From Maribacter sp. (lineage in GTDB: Bacteria; Bacteroidota; Bacteroidia; Flavobacteriales; Flavobacteriaceae): a DNA stretch of 64,000 nucleotides. Both the position numbers and the translations under genes were made by a program. The stretch's first letter is position 1. Every line of letters begins with the position of its first letter. The stretch spans positions 248,001 to 312,000 of the forward strand of contig PDPR01000008.1 of assembly GCA_002749285.1 (NCBI GenBank). Reading direction: 5' to 3'. Below, piece after piece: positions 1 through 9,976 of the stretch. Under the pieces are notes generated by a model. The model was given only the letters and a program-made list of their open reading frames with translations, was not told the DNA's origin and ran no database searches.

Positions 1-511
1 TGGGACAAATTTTCATGGGCCGTTACATATGATAAAGGCCGTTTTGCCCCAAATGCGGAAACAAGGCAACGGGCTCATTATCAATATAACCTCTATTGCC
101 GGGTACATGGGTTTGCCCTATCGAGGTATCTATTCGGCTACCAAAGGCGCTTTGGAAGTCACAACAGAGGCCCTTCGAATGGAAATAAGGGATTTTGGAA
201 TACAGATGACCAATCTGGCCCCTGGTGATTTTGCCACGAACATAGCGAGCGGAAGATACCATGCCCCTGTCTTAAAAGGCTCCCCATATGAAAATGCGTA
301 CGGGAAAACCCTACAACTGATCAATGATGATGTATCTTCCGGCAATAATCCCATTCAGGTTGCGGAAAAAGTATATCGCATTATAAATACAAAAAATCCA
401 AAAGTACATTATAAAGTGGGCTCATTTATGCAAAGGTTCTCTATATTCCTAAAACGGACTTTACCAGATAAAGCCTATGAGAAGATGCTATTAAACCATT
501 ATAAGTTGTAA
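1..511 (+). CDS. SDR family oxidoreductase (3' part; gene begins before the window)
   Basis: This is the C-terminal part of a short-chain dehydrogenase/reductase; the reading frame is open from base 2, so the true start lies upstream. The catalytic Ser is seen in [10 protein letters not shown] and the Tyr-x3-Lys pair in YSATK, 14 residues apart as in classical SDRs. After the active site comes APGDFATNI, the usual P-G segment that closes the cofactor pocket. The N-terminal Rossmann glycine motif is outside the window, so NAD versus NADP preference cannot be read, and the substrate is unknown. The transaldolase-like gene follows 44 bp downstream on the same strand. Confidence 0.88.
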   Translation, partial: GTNFHGPLHMIKAVLPQMRKQGNGLIINITSIAGYMGLPYRGIYSATKGALEVTTEALRMEIRDFGIQMTNLAPGDFATNIASGRYHAPVLKGSPYENAYGKTLQLINDDVSSGNNPIQVAEKVYRIINTKNPKVHYKVGSFMQRFSIFLKRTLPDKAYEKMLLNHYKL

Positions 512-555
512 TTTTGGCACATTCATTATCTAGAAAAACAATTAAAAACAATTTC

Positions 556-1209
556 ATGGATTTTTTCATTGACACAGCCAATTTAGATCAAATTAGGGAA
601 GCTCAGGAACTCGGGGTTTTAGACGGGGTAACCACCAACCCATCATTAATGGCCAAGGAGGGCATCACCGGCCGTAACAATATTTTAAAGCACTACGTTG
701 ACATCTGTAACATTGTGGATGGTGATGTTTCTGCCGAAGTAATCGCTACTGAATTTGATGCTATGGTCAAAGAAGGTGAGGAGTTGGCCGAACTGCACGA
801 ACAGATCGTGGTAAAAGTACCCATGATCAAGGATGGCATAAAAGCTTTGAAGTATTTTTCGGATAACGGTATCCGGACCAACTGTACTTTGGTGTTTTCC
901 GTTGGTCAGGCACTGTTGGCAGCAAAAGCAGGTGCCACATATGTATCCCCCTTTATAGGTAGACTGGATGATATTTCAACGGATGGGCTAAACCTGATAG
1001 CCGAGATTCGCCATATATACGACAACTATGCTTTTGAGACTAAAATACTTGCGGCATCGGTAAGACATACCATGCATATTATTGATTGTGCCAAGATCGG
1101 TGCAGATGTAATGACCGGCCCACTTTCCTCAATCGAGGGCCTCTTAAAACACCCTTTGACAGACAGTGGATTGGAGAAGTTCTTGGCAGATTATAAAAAA
1201 GGGAACTGA
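556..1209 (+). CDS. fsa: Fructose-6-phosphate aldolase / small transaldolase family protein
   Basis: A 217-residue class I aldolase of the FSA/TalC type (about 215-220 residues in the family). It opens with [13 protein letters not shown] and has [10 protein letters not shown] near residue 30, VVKVPM with the presumed Schiff-base Lys near residue 86, and [11 protein letters not shown] near 130, all family landmarks. The family interconverts sugar phosphates either as transaldolase or by dihydroxyacetone/glyceraldehyde-3-phosphate aldol chemistry; which one applies here cannot be told from sequence alone. An in-frame TTG at 514 would add 14 residues, but the ATG at 556 starts exactly at the conserved N-terminus, so it is preferred. 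Confidence 0.92.
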   Translation: MDFFIDTANLDQIREAQELGVLDGVTTNPSLMAKEGITGRNNILKHYVDICNIVDGDVSAEVIATEFDAMVKEGEELAELHEQIVVKVPMIKDGIKALKYFSDNGIRTNCTLVFSVGQALLAAKAGATYVSPFIGRLDDISTDGLNLIAEIRHIYDNYAFETKILAASVRHTMHIIDCAKIGADVMTGPLSSIEGLLKHPLTDSGLEKFLADYKKGN

Positions 1210-1279
1210 AAGTTGTAGTAGTATCCAACTTTTTCGAAAATAGGAATAGACCCGAAAACCATATTGGTTTTTGGGTTTT

Positions 1280-2665
1280 CTATTTAAAAGAACGATAGAT
1301 GTCCCCAAAGGCATCAACGATTATCCCATTATCGGTGATGACACATTTGTTCATCGGATAAATGATCAAGGTTTTTGTTAGTTTCTCAAAATTGTCCGAA
1401 CGGTATTGGTTCTTGGAATTGAGACCCTTTGCCTTGACCAAGGACCTCCATTCATCCGGATTTGTTTTCACATTTATACCTATAAAATCATAATTGGGTT
1501 CTTGTTGGCTTAAATACCTGATGCGTTTGGAAATATCATCCAAGTGCTTTTTGTTCAATGCGGACCAAAAATAGAAAACAGTTTTCCCGTCCTTGGCTAT
1601 ATTGGTCAAGGAAATCGGTTCACCTTCAAAATTGGTCAAATTTATATTCGGGATTCTTCTATGGGGTTGAATGTTCCTGATTCCCGCATATAGGTCATTA
1701 ACCTCGCCAATATGCCTATTATCACTGGATAATGCACGAAAAACCTCCATGAATATTTTGTTGTTCTCTTCTGTATCGTGTGCCTTCAACAGGTAATCAA
1801 CGGCCACATTCCTAAAAAGGTTGTCCTTTAACTCCTTCCCAACAACCAAACTATCTATAAGTTTTAATTTATGTTTGTTAAAGTGAAGCTGGTTTTTGGC
1901 CATCTTATCCTTAATATCACAGCCATGGGTACAGGACATATAGGACAAATTAGCAAAATGGTTCACCATAAACTCATAGTAGGGCCTTAGGTATGTAAAG
2001 TCCTTATGGTCATAAGTCAGGTCTTTACGGTAAGCGTAGTAATCCCCATCCAATGTTGGTACTTTTTTGGCCTTCGTCAACCTTTTGTGTTTAAAGGGAT
2101 AGCGTTCCTTGAACATGGCGTAATTGTAAACAATATCGGCCTTGGCCATTTCGAGTTCCTTGTCCGTCAAGGGAAAGTCAAGGTTAAGGTTGCCCAATAG
2201 ATCCAATTTCAACTGTTGTAGGGAGTCGATTTTCCTACTGAATTCAGTCGGGTCCAACCAATAATAATCCCCTATGATTCTTTTTTCACGCTCCTTGGCA
2301 AGGTAAACCTCCATCATAAAGTTATTCACTTCCTCCCCTTTGCCGGAAAAGACCAAGGACTCATCAAAATCAACCGTATTCAACCGTATTAAAAGACTGT
2401 CACCTTTTTTAAGATAAACATTTTGATATTCAGGAGTATGCTTAAAATGGTAAAGGCCATCCTGTATCGAATCCAGTTGTATGGAAAACATATTATTGCT
2501 GTCCAAGGCCGATGAGTCGATAACAACATCCCCTTTATAAAGAACGACATACTCACTGGTGGGGTTTACGATTTCACCGCCAAAAAAAACTTTAGAGGTT
2601 TTTTTTTCACTATCGCCGCAACCTGCCAATAAGGTAAGAAATAGATAAAGTAAACTTTTGTTCAT
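1280..2665 (-). CDS. TlpA-like lipoprotein with DUF4369-like N-terminus, no CxxC
   Basis: A 461-residue exported lipoprotein: the signal peptide ends in LLAGC with the lipid-anchored Cys at residue 16. Residues about 25-130 look like the beta-rich DUF4369-type domain that precedes thioredoxin folds in Bacteroidota TlpA relatives; a helical middle part follows. The last 120 residues resemble a thioredoxin/TlpA fold, but where W-C-x-x-C should stand the sequence is FYFWSALNKKHL, so both redox cysteines are absent. It is therefore unlikely to be a disulfide reductase; a scaffold or binding role is inferred. It lies alone, convergent with the fsa gene and divergent from the ABC-F gene. Confidence 0.75.
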   Translation of the reverse strand: MNKSLLYLFLTLLAGCGDSEKKTSKVFFGGEIVNPTSEYVVLYKGDVVIDSSALDSNNMFSIQLDSIQDGLYHFKHTPEYQNVYLKKGDSLLIRLNTVDFDESLVFSGKGEEVNNFMMEVYLAKEREKRIIGDYYWLDPTEFSRKIDSLQQLKLDLLGNLNLDFPLTDKELEMAKADIVYNYAMFKERYPFKHKRLTKAKKVPTLDGDYYAYRKDLTYDHKDFTYLRPYYEFMVNHFANLSYMSCTHGCDIKDKMAKNQLHFNKHKLKLIDSLVVGKELKDNLFRNVAVDYLLKAHDTEENNKIFMEVFRALSSDNRHIGEVNDLYAGIRNIQPHRRIPNINLTNFEGEPISLTNIAKDGKTVFYFWSALNKKHLDDISKRIRYLSQQEPNYDFIGINVKTNPDEWRSLVKAKGLNSKNQYRSDNFEKLTKTLIIYPMNKCVITDNGIIVDAFGDIYRSFK

Positions 2666-2788
2666 ACGAAGGATATCTGCGATATGCGAACAAATTTAAG
2701 GAACGCGAATATGTTTCCCTGTTAATTGGGAGTTAAAAATCCATTGGGACAGGGTTAATGTACCGACTATACACAAGGGGAAAGTTTA

Positions 2789-2820
2789 TTGGTATAGAGC
2801 TATTAAATTGTCTATTTTTG
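2789..2820 (+). promoter_or_regulatory. Bacteroidota-type promoter of the ABC-F gene
   Basis: TTG at 2789-2791 is followed after 21 bp by TATTTTTG at 2813-2820, which fits the phylum consensus TTG-N(17-23)-TAnnTTTG. The ATG at 2844 lies 23 bp further on, giving a leader of roughly 15 nt. Confidence 0.6.
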
Positions 2821-2843
2821 CACGAATTTTAAAATAAGGGAGA

Positions 2844-4472
2844 ATGTTATCAGTTTCAAATTTATCGGTTCAGTTTGGCAAACGGGTCTTGTTCGATGAG
2901 GTAAATGTCTCGTTTACCCAAGGAAACTGTTATGGGGTTATCGGAGCCAATGGGGCAGGTAAAAGTACCTTTCTCAAAATATTGTCGGGACAGATAGACC
3001 CCACCTCTGGCCATGTTCACCTGGAGCCGGGCAAACGTATGTCCATATTGGAGCAGGACCATAATGCCTACGATGAGAACACGGTACTCGAAACTGTGGT
3101 CATAGGCAACAAGCCACTCTTTGCGATTAAAAATGAGATTGACGCCCTTTATATGGATTATACCGATGAAAAGGCCGATAAAATCGGGGAACTTCAGGTG
3201 CAATTTGAAGAGATGAACGGATGGAACGCTGATAGCGATGCAGCAGCCTTACTATCCAATTTGGGCATTCATGAGGAATTGCATTATACTTTAATGTCCG
3301 ATATGGATTCGAAATTGAAGGTAAGGGTACTCTTGGCCCAGGCACTTTTCGGCAACCCTGATGTCTTGATCATGGATGAACCTACCAATGATCTGGATTA
3401 TGAGACCATTGGCTGGTTAGAAAATTTTTTGGCCGATTATGAAAACACCGTAATCGTCGTATCCCATGACCGTCACTTCCTAGATGCGGTCTGTACGCAT
3501 ATTGCGGACATAGATTTTGGCAAGATGAACCTATTTTCGGGCAACTATACGTTCTGGTACGAAAGTAGTCAATTAGCCGCTAGGCAACGTGCCCAACAGA
3601 ATAAAAAATCGGAGGAGAAAGCCAAGGAGCTACAGGAGTTCATTATGCGTTTTAGCGCTAACGTTGCCAAGAGCAAACAGGCCACTTCCCGTAAAAAAAT
3701 GCTTTCCAAATTAAAGGTCGAGGATATAAAACCATCAAGCAGAAGGTATCCTGCCTTGATTTTTGATCGCGACAGGGAGGCTGGGGACCAAATATTGAAC
3801 ATTGAAGGCTTAAGGGCATCCTCGGAAGATGGTGAGCTGTTGTTCGATAAGGTCAACATCAATTTAGCCAAAGGCAATAAAGTGGCAGTCATTTCGAGGG
3901 ACTCTAGGGCCACCACTGCTTTTTATGAAATCCTGAATGGAAACAGCGTACAGGATAAAGGGGATTTCCGATGGGGTGTTACCACTACCCAATCTTATTT
4001 GCCTGTCGACAACTCATCTTTCTTTACGGGAAATATCAATCTGGTAGATTGGTTGCGGCAATGGGCCAAGACCGAGGAAGAGCGCGAAGAAGTATATATT
4101 CGTGGGTTTTTAGGGAAAATGCTTTTCAGTGGGGAGGAGGCCTTGAAAAAATGCACGGTCCTGTCAGGGGGGGAGAGAGTGCGCTGTATGTTGAGCAGAA
4201 TGATGATGTTAAGGGCCAACGTGTTAATGTTGGATGAGCCTACCAACCATTTGGACCTGGAAAGCATTACCGCATTCAACAACTCACTTAAGAATTTCAA
4301 GGGAACACTACTTTTCACGACCCATGATCATGAATTTGCCCAAACCGTTGCCGATCGTATCATAGAATTGACCCCAAAAGGCAACATTGACAGATATTTG
4401 ACGTTTGATGAGTACATGTCTGATAAAACCATTAAGGAACAACGGAATAAGATGTACGATGTGACGGCGTAG
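2844..4472 (+). CDS. ABC-F family ATPase (YbiT-like) acting on ribosomes
   Basis: 542 residues with two ABC domains and no membrane segments, joined by a charged helical linker (about residues 235-300, with RFSANVAKSKQATSR). ABC-F proteins bind the ribosomal E site and help translation or resist antibiotics; the linker and overall order match the YbiT branch. Domain 1 has a perfect Walker A (GANGAGKST), a degenerate signature (MSDMDSKLKVRV, as is usual for this branch) and Walker B LIMDEPTNDLD. Domain 2 has a good signature (LSGGERVR) and Walker B (LMLDEPTNHLD), but at the Walker A position reads VISRDSRATTAF, without the G-x4-GK-S/T loop. One of the two nucleotide sites is thus probably altered. 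Confidence 0.9.
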   Translation: MLSVSNLSVQFGKRVLFDEVNVSFTQGNCYGVIGANGAGKSTFLKILSGQIDPTSGHVHLEPGKRMSILEQDHNAYDENTVLETVVIGNKPLFAIKNEIDALYMDYTDEKADKIGELQVQFEEMNGWNADSDAAALLSNLGIHEELHYTLMSDMDSKLKVRVLLAQALFGNPDVLIMDEPTNDLDYETIGWLENFLADYENTVIVVSHDRHFLDAVCTHIADIDFGKMNLFSGNYTFWYESSQLAARQRAQQNKKSEEKAKELQEFIMRFSANVAKSKQATSRKKMLSKLKVEDIKPSSRRYPALIFDRDREAGDQILNIEGLRASSEDGELLFDKVNINLAKGNKVAVISRDSRATTAFYEILNGNSVQDKGDFRWGVTTTQSYLPVDNSSFFTGNINLVDWLRQWAKTEEEREEVYIRGFLGKMLFSGEEALKKCTVLSGGERVRCMLSRMMMLRANVLMLDEPTNHLDLESITAFNNSLKNFKGTLLFTTHDHEFAQTVADRIIELTPKGNIDRYLTFDEYMSDKTIKEQRNKMYDVTA

Positions 4473-4498
4473 TTTTATCGGTCCCTAAATCTTACATC

Positions 4499-5638
4499 AT
4501 GAAAACCTACAGTATTGCCTACGCGTTTTTAATGCTTTTGACCATAGTAGGATGCAGCAAATCGGATGATCCTACACTTCCCGAAAAAGAAGAAGGGGAA
4601 ACAACCTATACGGCTGATTATATTCTATTGCAAAAAAGCAATGGCCAATTATCGGCCAAAATGCTTAAAGCCAATGAATCCGGATTAAATCCAAGTAATA
4701 CGGAAAATAGCTTTGAAAGCATTCCCTTCCCGGAAATTACATTCCAAAAAGCATCGATATTCGCTTTTTATACTCAATTGACAGATTGTGACGGACAAGT
4801 GACAATACACGATTTTGATAAGGACGTGTCCACTTCTATTGATGTATTTGGGGATTTATTGGAATGTCACTTAACCGTAAACTCGATTACCCTTGACGAT
4901 AATACCCTATATATATCCTATATGGTCGAGAAAACATCAAAAACCAACAAATACTATGTAAGGGCCATTGACCTCACTGTCGATGAAAACAATAAAACGG
5001 ACATTACATTGGACAAAAAACCATCCCAGATGGTAGTGTCCAATGGGCGCTTGTTTGTATTGACCTTGGATTGGGACATAACCAATGAATACGAACTTTC
5101 GGTAATTGACACGAAGACCCAAAACGTTATACATAAAATCGAATTAGGGTATCATGTCAAACAGATTTTTGAAGACAACCTGAAAAACATTATTATCTCA
5201 TACCCGGAACTACATACGGTATTGAATAGTTCTACCATGGCCGTGGAATACGTTAACTATGAAGAAGGTGCAATACCAAGATTCTCCGAATCCAGAATGA
5301 ATTGTTTCGATACTTTGGGCAGGCTTTTTTATATAAGGGCGGACGACCCCGAATCATTGGGCATACCTGCGATATATGATTTCACCAGTAATCTCGCACT
5401 CCTGTATTATTATGAGAATTTTTTAACAGCGTCCCAACTGACTTTTGAATTCAAGATAGGGCATACCTCAATGATAAGTTATGACGATGTGAACAACGTC
5501 ATGCTCGTAGGTTATCAAAAAAGCAATGATGATAACAAAGGGGGCTTGTTAAGGATACAATTGGAACCGGAACCAAAATTTTTGGATAACCTCGATTTGA
5601 ACGGGGTTCCCTATCAAATCCTATACAAGAACCAATAG
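4499..5638 (+). CDS. Hypothetical lipoprotein, beta-propeller-like
   Basis: A 379-residue exported protein with a lipoprotein signal (LLTIVGCSKSDD, Cys at residue 19) followed by a short acidic tether. The remainder is rich in alternating beta strands with recurring phrases such as NGRLFVLTLDWD, YELSVIDTKTQNVIHKIELG and MISYDDVNNVMLVGYQK, suggesting propeller-like blades, but no named family is recognised. It starts 26 bp after the ABC-F gene on the same strand and may be cotranscribed; a functional link is not evident. It ends 13 bp from the convergent membrane protein gene. Confidence 0.7.
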   Translation: MKTYSIAYAFLMLLTIVGCSKSDDPTLPEKEEGETTYTADYILLQKSNGQLSAKMLKANESGLNPSNTENSFESIPFPEITFQKASIFAFYTQLTDCDGQVTIHDFDKDVSTSIDVFGDLLECHLTVNSITLDDNTLYISYMVEKTSKTNKYYVRAIDLTVDENNKTDITLDKKPSQMVVSNGRLFVLTLDWDITNEYELSVIDTKTQNVIHKIELGYHVKQIFEDNLKNIIISYPELHTVLNSSTMAVEYVNYEEGAIPRFSESRMNCFDTLGRLFYIRADDPESLGIPAIYDFTSNLALLYYYENFLTASQLTFEFKIGHTSMISYDDVNNVMLVGYQKSNDDNKGGLLRIQLEPEPKFLDNLDLNGVPYQILYKNQ

Positions 5639-5651
5639 TTGTGGATTTTGG

Positions 5652-6371
5652 TCACGAATTACAATACCTACTGTTCCAGATAACATGGTTGAAATTCTTT
5701 CCTTTGGAAAAACCATAAAACAGAACAATGGCAATCGTCCATATGAACATAAAAACGAACAATACCCAGAACTCATAACCAAAATTGGTTTTTGTAAAAA
5801 GCCCAATAGGCGTGATCAAAGTGGCCAAATAACTTAAAATGATCACGGTGACCAATAGGTTTACTATATTCTTGAAAGGCCACATAAATATTTTGCGCAG
5901 AGGGTGTAGGTCATTGCCCCATTTGTGTATGAAGTAATAATAGCCATTGCCCAAAGGAACGAACAACAAGGGATCATCCTTATCCTCTAGTTTAAAAAGC
6001 TTGGAGGGTGCTATGATCTTAAAACCGGAAAGTTCGGTCTTGTGCTCTTTTTCGATATGCTTTATTATTGATATTGCTTCAGGATGAATAGTGCCTTTGA
6101 AATATTCCGAACCCAGGAATCGAAGGCGGTAATCGATACAGATCTTCTTAATGTGGTCTATGTGATAAATATTCTCTGACTTTAAAAGGTCAAAATCGAG
6201 CTGGTGCATACACCTAGGACTACCCTTTAAAATGTTTTCCCCGATTCTGTCTGCATGTTCATCTTCGGCTTTGAATATTTCCTTGAGCACTTCTTGGATA
6301 TCGGTTTCTTTGCTATCCTTATGCTTAGCATGGTCAAGTACTCTTCTCAAATCCGTATTTTCAATAAACAT
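5652..6371 (-). CDS. Hypothetical protein with two C-terminal membrane segments
   Basis: 239 residues, no signal peptide. The first 165 residues are soluble, charged and probably mostly helical, ending in a beta-rich stretch (LLFVPLGNGYYYFIHKWG). Then FMWPFKNIVNLLVTVII... and FWVLFVFMFIWTIAIVLFYG form two hydrophobic segments near residues 170-190 and 203-222. It is thus a C-terminally anchored membrane protein with its bulk probably in the cytoplasm. No family is recognised. The gene is monocistronic, convergent with the lipoprotein gene and divergent from the fasciclin gene. Confidence 0.65.
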   Translation of the reverse strand: MFIENTDLRRVLDHAKHKDSKETDIQEVLKEIFKAEDEHADRIGENILKGSPRCMHQLDFDLLKSENIYHIDHIKKICIDYRLRFLGSEYFKGTIHPEAISIIKHIEKEHKTELSGFKIIAPSKLFKLEDKDDPLLFVPLGNGYYYFIHKWGNDLHPLRKIFMWPFKNIVNLLVTVIILSYLATLITPIGLFTKTNFGYEFWVLFVFMFIWTIAIVLFYGFSKGKNFNHVIWNSRYCNS

Positions 6372-6581
6372 AATATTAACGCTTTAAGCCAGGGTAGGTC
6401 AAAGTAATACATTTTCCTTTTGTTTCAAATTTTAAAATGTTAAACCGTAAAATGTTAATGATATGTTAAAATATATGGATTGTCACTTTTCCACATAGGT
6501 ATATGTTGTATATTGCCGATGATTTAATATAGTTCATCGAATACTTATATATTTTTTACCAAATCCCTAAATTGAACCTAA

Positions 6582-7172
6582 ATGAAATGCTATGACCCCC
6601 CCATGGCCTTACTGACCTTTTTTTTAACCTTTCTTGTCTCGGCCCATCTTGTCTCGGCCCAAGATTCATATATAGGTGCGGAAAATGATTTTTTAACATT
6701 GGATGTCGAGGAATCGATTATTTCCACCACGACCAAATCTGGAAACCACAAGACCTTGGTATCGGCCCTAAAGGCGGCAGATATGCACAATGCACTTGAC
6801 TTTGATGGCCCGTTCACTGTTTTTGCGCCATCGGATGAGGCTTTGGATACACTGTTCTCCAATATTGGCACGGATTTGTTGAAAGCGGAGAACAAAAGTG
6901 ATTTACAGGCTCTTTTAAGATACCATATTATCGCAGGGGAGTTTTCTGCCTCTAAAATCCTCAAGGCATTGTGCAGGGGAAATGGCGAAGCTACCTTTAT
7001 GACGGTACAAGGCGAGGCACTGACCGCCACAATAAACGGAATAGATATTGTATTGACCGACAGCTATGGGAACTCGGCAAAAATAACAACTGCCGACTCC
7101 GACCAATGTAACGGTATCATCCACGAAATAGATAGCGTGATCCTGCCTAGCAAAATAAAACTTTTACCTTAG
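6582..7172 (+). CDS. Fasciclin (FAS1) domain secreted protein
   Basis: 196 residues: a signal peptide (cleavage probably after LVSAHLVSA), a short spacer, and one FAS1 domain from about residue 60 to the end. FAS1 landmarks are seen: FTVFAPSDEALDTL, LLRYHIIAGEFSA and CNGIIHEIDSVILP. FAS1 domains mediate adhesion at the cell surface. A 15-bp near-perfect tandem repeat lies in the signal sequence (bases about 6632-6661), which doubles the residues L-V-S-A. An alternative ATG at residue 8 (6603) is possible, but the first start supplies the Lys expected at a signal peptide N-terminus. The 3' end overlaps the convergent pheT by 9 bp. Confidence 0.85.
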   Translation: MKCYDPPMALLTFFLTFLVSAHLVSAQDSYIGAENDFLTLDVEESIISTTTKSGNHKTLVSALKAADMHNALDFDGPFTVFAPSDEALDTLFSNIGTDLLKAENKSDLQALLRYHIIAGEFSASKILKALCRGNGEATFMTVQGEALTATINGIDIVLTDSYGNSAKITTADSDQCNGIIHEIDSVILPSKIKLLP

Positions 7173-9593
7173 TTCCGCCCCAAGTTCCGTAGTGTACTTC
7201 TGTTGGAGTTTAGACATTATTTTATCGATTTGCCTATCGGTCAACGTATTTTTATCATCTTGAAGCATAAAACTCACCGCATAGGATTTTTTGCCTTGGG
7301 GAAGTTTGTCTCCCGTGTATACATCGAACAAGTCCACATTTTTCAAAAGGTTACGCTCCGTTTGGAAAGCGATATCATATATTTCCTTGAACCCGATATG
7401 TTCATCCAAAAGTAAGGCCAGGTCTCTCCTTACTTCTGGATATTTAGGAATAGACCTGAACTTTATCTCTGATTTTGGCACAAGTTCTATAATATTGTCC
7501 CAATTAAAATCTGCATACAGGACTTCTTGTTTAATATCGAATTGTTTTATCAATGGTTTGTTGACAACACCAAAGTGTACAATTTTCTTCTTTTTGCAGG
7601 CAAATGTCAAACCCTCGGAAAAAACAGTGCTTTCAACAGGTTTAGAAGTAATATTCGCAATTCCCAATCGATTTAGGATATTCCCGACCACAGCTTTAAA
7701 AAAGAAAAAATCGGTAGGTTTTGCCGGAGAGGCCCAACCAGTATTGTTCCTATTCCCCGTGACCAAAAGGCTTAAGTGCTTGTTCTCTACATGACTATCG
7801 GCAGCATATTGGTGATAGGTTTTTCCAAACTCAAAGAACCTTAGGTTCTGGTTTTTACGATTTATATTATACGATATAGTTTCCAGCCCATTCAACAACA
7901 TGCTCTGACGCATTGTCGACAGATCGGCACTCAACGGGTTCATAATGGTTACTGCCTGATCGTGGTTCAGTTCTTCGATGAGGTCAATATAATCCGGAGA
8001 GGTAAGACTATTGGTCATTATCTCATAAAAACCTCTGGCAGCAAGTAGATCACCGATAATATATTGCAGATTGTAATCCTCGAATTTTGAAATAGGTGCG
8101 ATGGCCGCATTCAGCTTATCACCGAAAGCGATATTATTATATCCATAGACCCTAAGTATTTCCTCAATAACGTCAACTTCACGTTGGACATCGACCCTGT
8201 AGGAAGGTATAACCAACCCCATTCCGGACTCGGTCACATTCCTCACCTTTATCCCAAGTGATACCAATATCGATTTTATAGTGTCCCGAGGAATACCCTG
8301 ACCTACTAGTTTATCTATTTTATCAAAGGATAAGAATACTTGGTAGTCATTTTTCTTATTAGGGTATAGATCAATAATATCGGAGGTAATATCGCCTCCG
8401 GCAATTTCCTTGATCAATAATGCGGCCCTTTTCAGGCTATATTCTACATTTTCGATATCTATTCCCCTTTCAAACCGGAAAGAAGCATCAGTATTCAATC
8501 CGTGTCTTTTGGCTGTTTTTCTAATTGAAATCGGGTCAAAATAGGCACTTTCCAAGAATATGGACCTGGTATTTTCGGTAACCCCTGTGTTTATCCCCCC
8601 GAAGACCCCTGCGATACACATGGGCTTCTCCCCATCACAAATCATCAGGTCCTCTTCATGAAGCTCCCTCTCAATACCATCCAGGGTCATGAATTTCGTC
8701 CCCTTGGGTAATGTTCCCACAATTATTTGCTTACCAAAGATACGATCGGCATCAAAGGCGTGAAGGGGTTGGCCCATCTCGTGCAATACATAATTGGTGG
8801 CATCAACGATATTGTTTATTGGGTTCAAGCCAATAGCTTTTAAACGGTCCTTTAACCAATCTGGGGAAGGCTGTACGATTAAATTGCTCAAGGTCACCCC
8901 ACAATAACGTGGTGCCAAACCGCTATCCTCAACCGATACATCTATTTTCAATGAACGGTCGGTAATATTGAAATGACTTGTCGAAGGGGTTATCAACTCT
9001 TTATTGATCTCTTTTTGCTTAAGTCCCGCCCTCAGATCCCTTGCAACGCCATAATGGCTCATAGCATCGGCCCTATTGGGTGTAAGCCCTATCTCAAAGA
9101 CCTCATCACTTTCTATCCCAACAACTTCGGCGAGTGGGGTTCCCGGGGTTAATTCGCGATCCAAGACCATAATACCGTCATGGCCATCCCCAAGCCCTAA
9201 TTCATCTTCGGCACAGATCATTCCATGACTTTCCTCTCCTCGGATTTTCCCTTTTTTTATTTTCCAGGATTCCCCTTCCTTTGTATAAAGGGTCGTGCCA
9301 ATAGTCGCAACCGGGACGTTTTGTCCTTTATCCACATTGGGTGCACCGCACACTATCTGTACTGGATTCCCAAGACCAATATCAACGGTGGCCAGTTTAA
9401 GGCGGTCTGCATTCGGGTGTTGTTCACAAGTAAGTACATGGCCTACTACAATACCCCTAAGTCCACCCTTAACGGTTTCATAATGTGAAATACCTTCGAC
9501 CTCTAAGCCTAGGTCGGTTAAAAGTTCCGCAGTATCCTTTGCTTCCCAATCTATATTGAGAAACTGTTTTAACCAGTTATAAGAAATGTTCAT
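7164..9593 (-). CDS. pheT: Phenylalanyl-tRNA synthetase beta subunit
   Basis: 809 residues, the normal length for bacterial PheT. Domains in order: the N-terminal core (MNISYNWLKQFL), an EMAP-type tRNA-binding domain at about 40-150 (VVGHVLTCEQHPNADRLKLATVD), the B3/B4 editing domain at about 210-390 (containing NIVDATNYVLHEMGQPLHAFDAD and the SFRFERGID segment), B5 near 400-475, the catalytic-like core, and the C-terminal ferredoxin-fold anticodon-binding domain from about 715 (FRSIPKYPEVRRDLALLLDE). It works with PheS, which is not in the window, to charge tRNA-Phe. It overlaps the end of the fasciclin gene by 9 bp. Confidence 0.97.
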   Translation of the reverse strand: MNISYNWLKQFLNIDWEAKDTAELLTDLGLEVEGISHYETVKGGLRGIVVGHVLTCEQHPNADRLKLATVDIGLGNPVQIVCGAPNVDKGQNVPVATIGTTLYTKEGESWKIKKGKIRGEESHGMICAEDELGLGDGHDGIMVLDRELTPGTPLAEVVGIESDEVFEIGLTPNRADAMSHYGVARDLRAGLKQKEINKELITPSTSHFNITDRSLKIDVSVEDSGLAPRYCGVTLSNLIVQPSPDWLKDRLKAIGLNPINNIVDATNYVLHEMGQPLHAFDADRIFGKQIIVGTLPKGTKFMTLDGIERELHEEDLMICDGEKPMCIAGVFGGINTGVTENTRSIFLESAYFDPISIRKTAKRHGLNTDASFRFERGIDIENVEYSLKRAALLIKEIAGGDITSDIIDLYPNKKNDYQVFLSFDKIDKLVGQGIPRDTIKSILVSLGIKVRNVTESGMGLVIPSYRVDVQREVDVIEEILRVYGYNNIAFGDKLNAAIAPISKFEDYNLQYIIGDLLAARGFYEIMTNSLTSPDYIDLIEELNHDQAVTIMNPLSADLSTMRQSMLLNGLETISYNINRKNQNLRFFEFGKTYHQYAADSHVENKHLSLLVTGNRNNTGWASPAKPTDFFFFKAVVGNILNRLGIANITSKPVESTVFSEGLTFACKKKKIVHFGVVNKPLIKQFDIKQEVLYADFNWDNIIELVPKSEIKFRSIPKYPEVRRDLALLLDEHIGFKEIYDIAFQTERNLLKNVDLFDVYTGDKLPQGKKSYAVSFMLQDDKNTLTDRQIDKIMSKLQQKYTTELGAELR

Positions 9594-9976
9594 TGACTGT
9601 ATTTAAAGCTGGTAAAGATAAAACAATGAAATAAGACATTCAATACTGTTTCAATCGAATTGTTTTAATTTTTTTCGTAGGCAGCTATCTGTTTTTGGGA
9701 ATTCCATTTGTATGGAACTTTTATTTTGCCTTTTATGATCTTGTCCATTACCCTGTAAACCTAAGGCGAACTTCCATCCCTGAAAGCACACAACGCGATA
9801 AATATCGGTTCAATATAACAGGGTCCCATCTTTCATACCCAGTTTAAAGTGGAGTTGCGAAAAAAGACATATATAAAAAAGCGGGGGGTTTGAATAGGGT
9901 ACCACTGATGAAAAGGGTGGTTTCCTTAAAAAACATATTTTTTCAAACAACCGGCATTATAATAAATAGGAGGGCA
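9594..9976. other. 383-bp intergenic stretch between leuB1 and pheT
   Basis: It must carry the pheT promoter (minus strand) and the end of the leuA1-leuB1 transcript. I see no convincing TAnnTTTG box on the minus strand, no clear hairpin terminator, no RNA gene and no believable reading frame; short plus-strand frames run into the leuB1 3' end. Confidence 0.5.
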
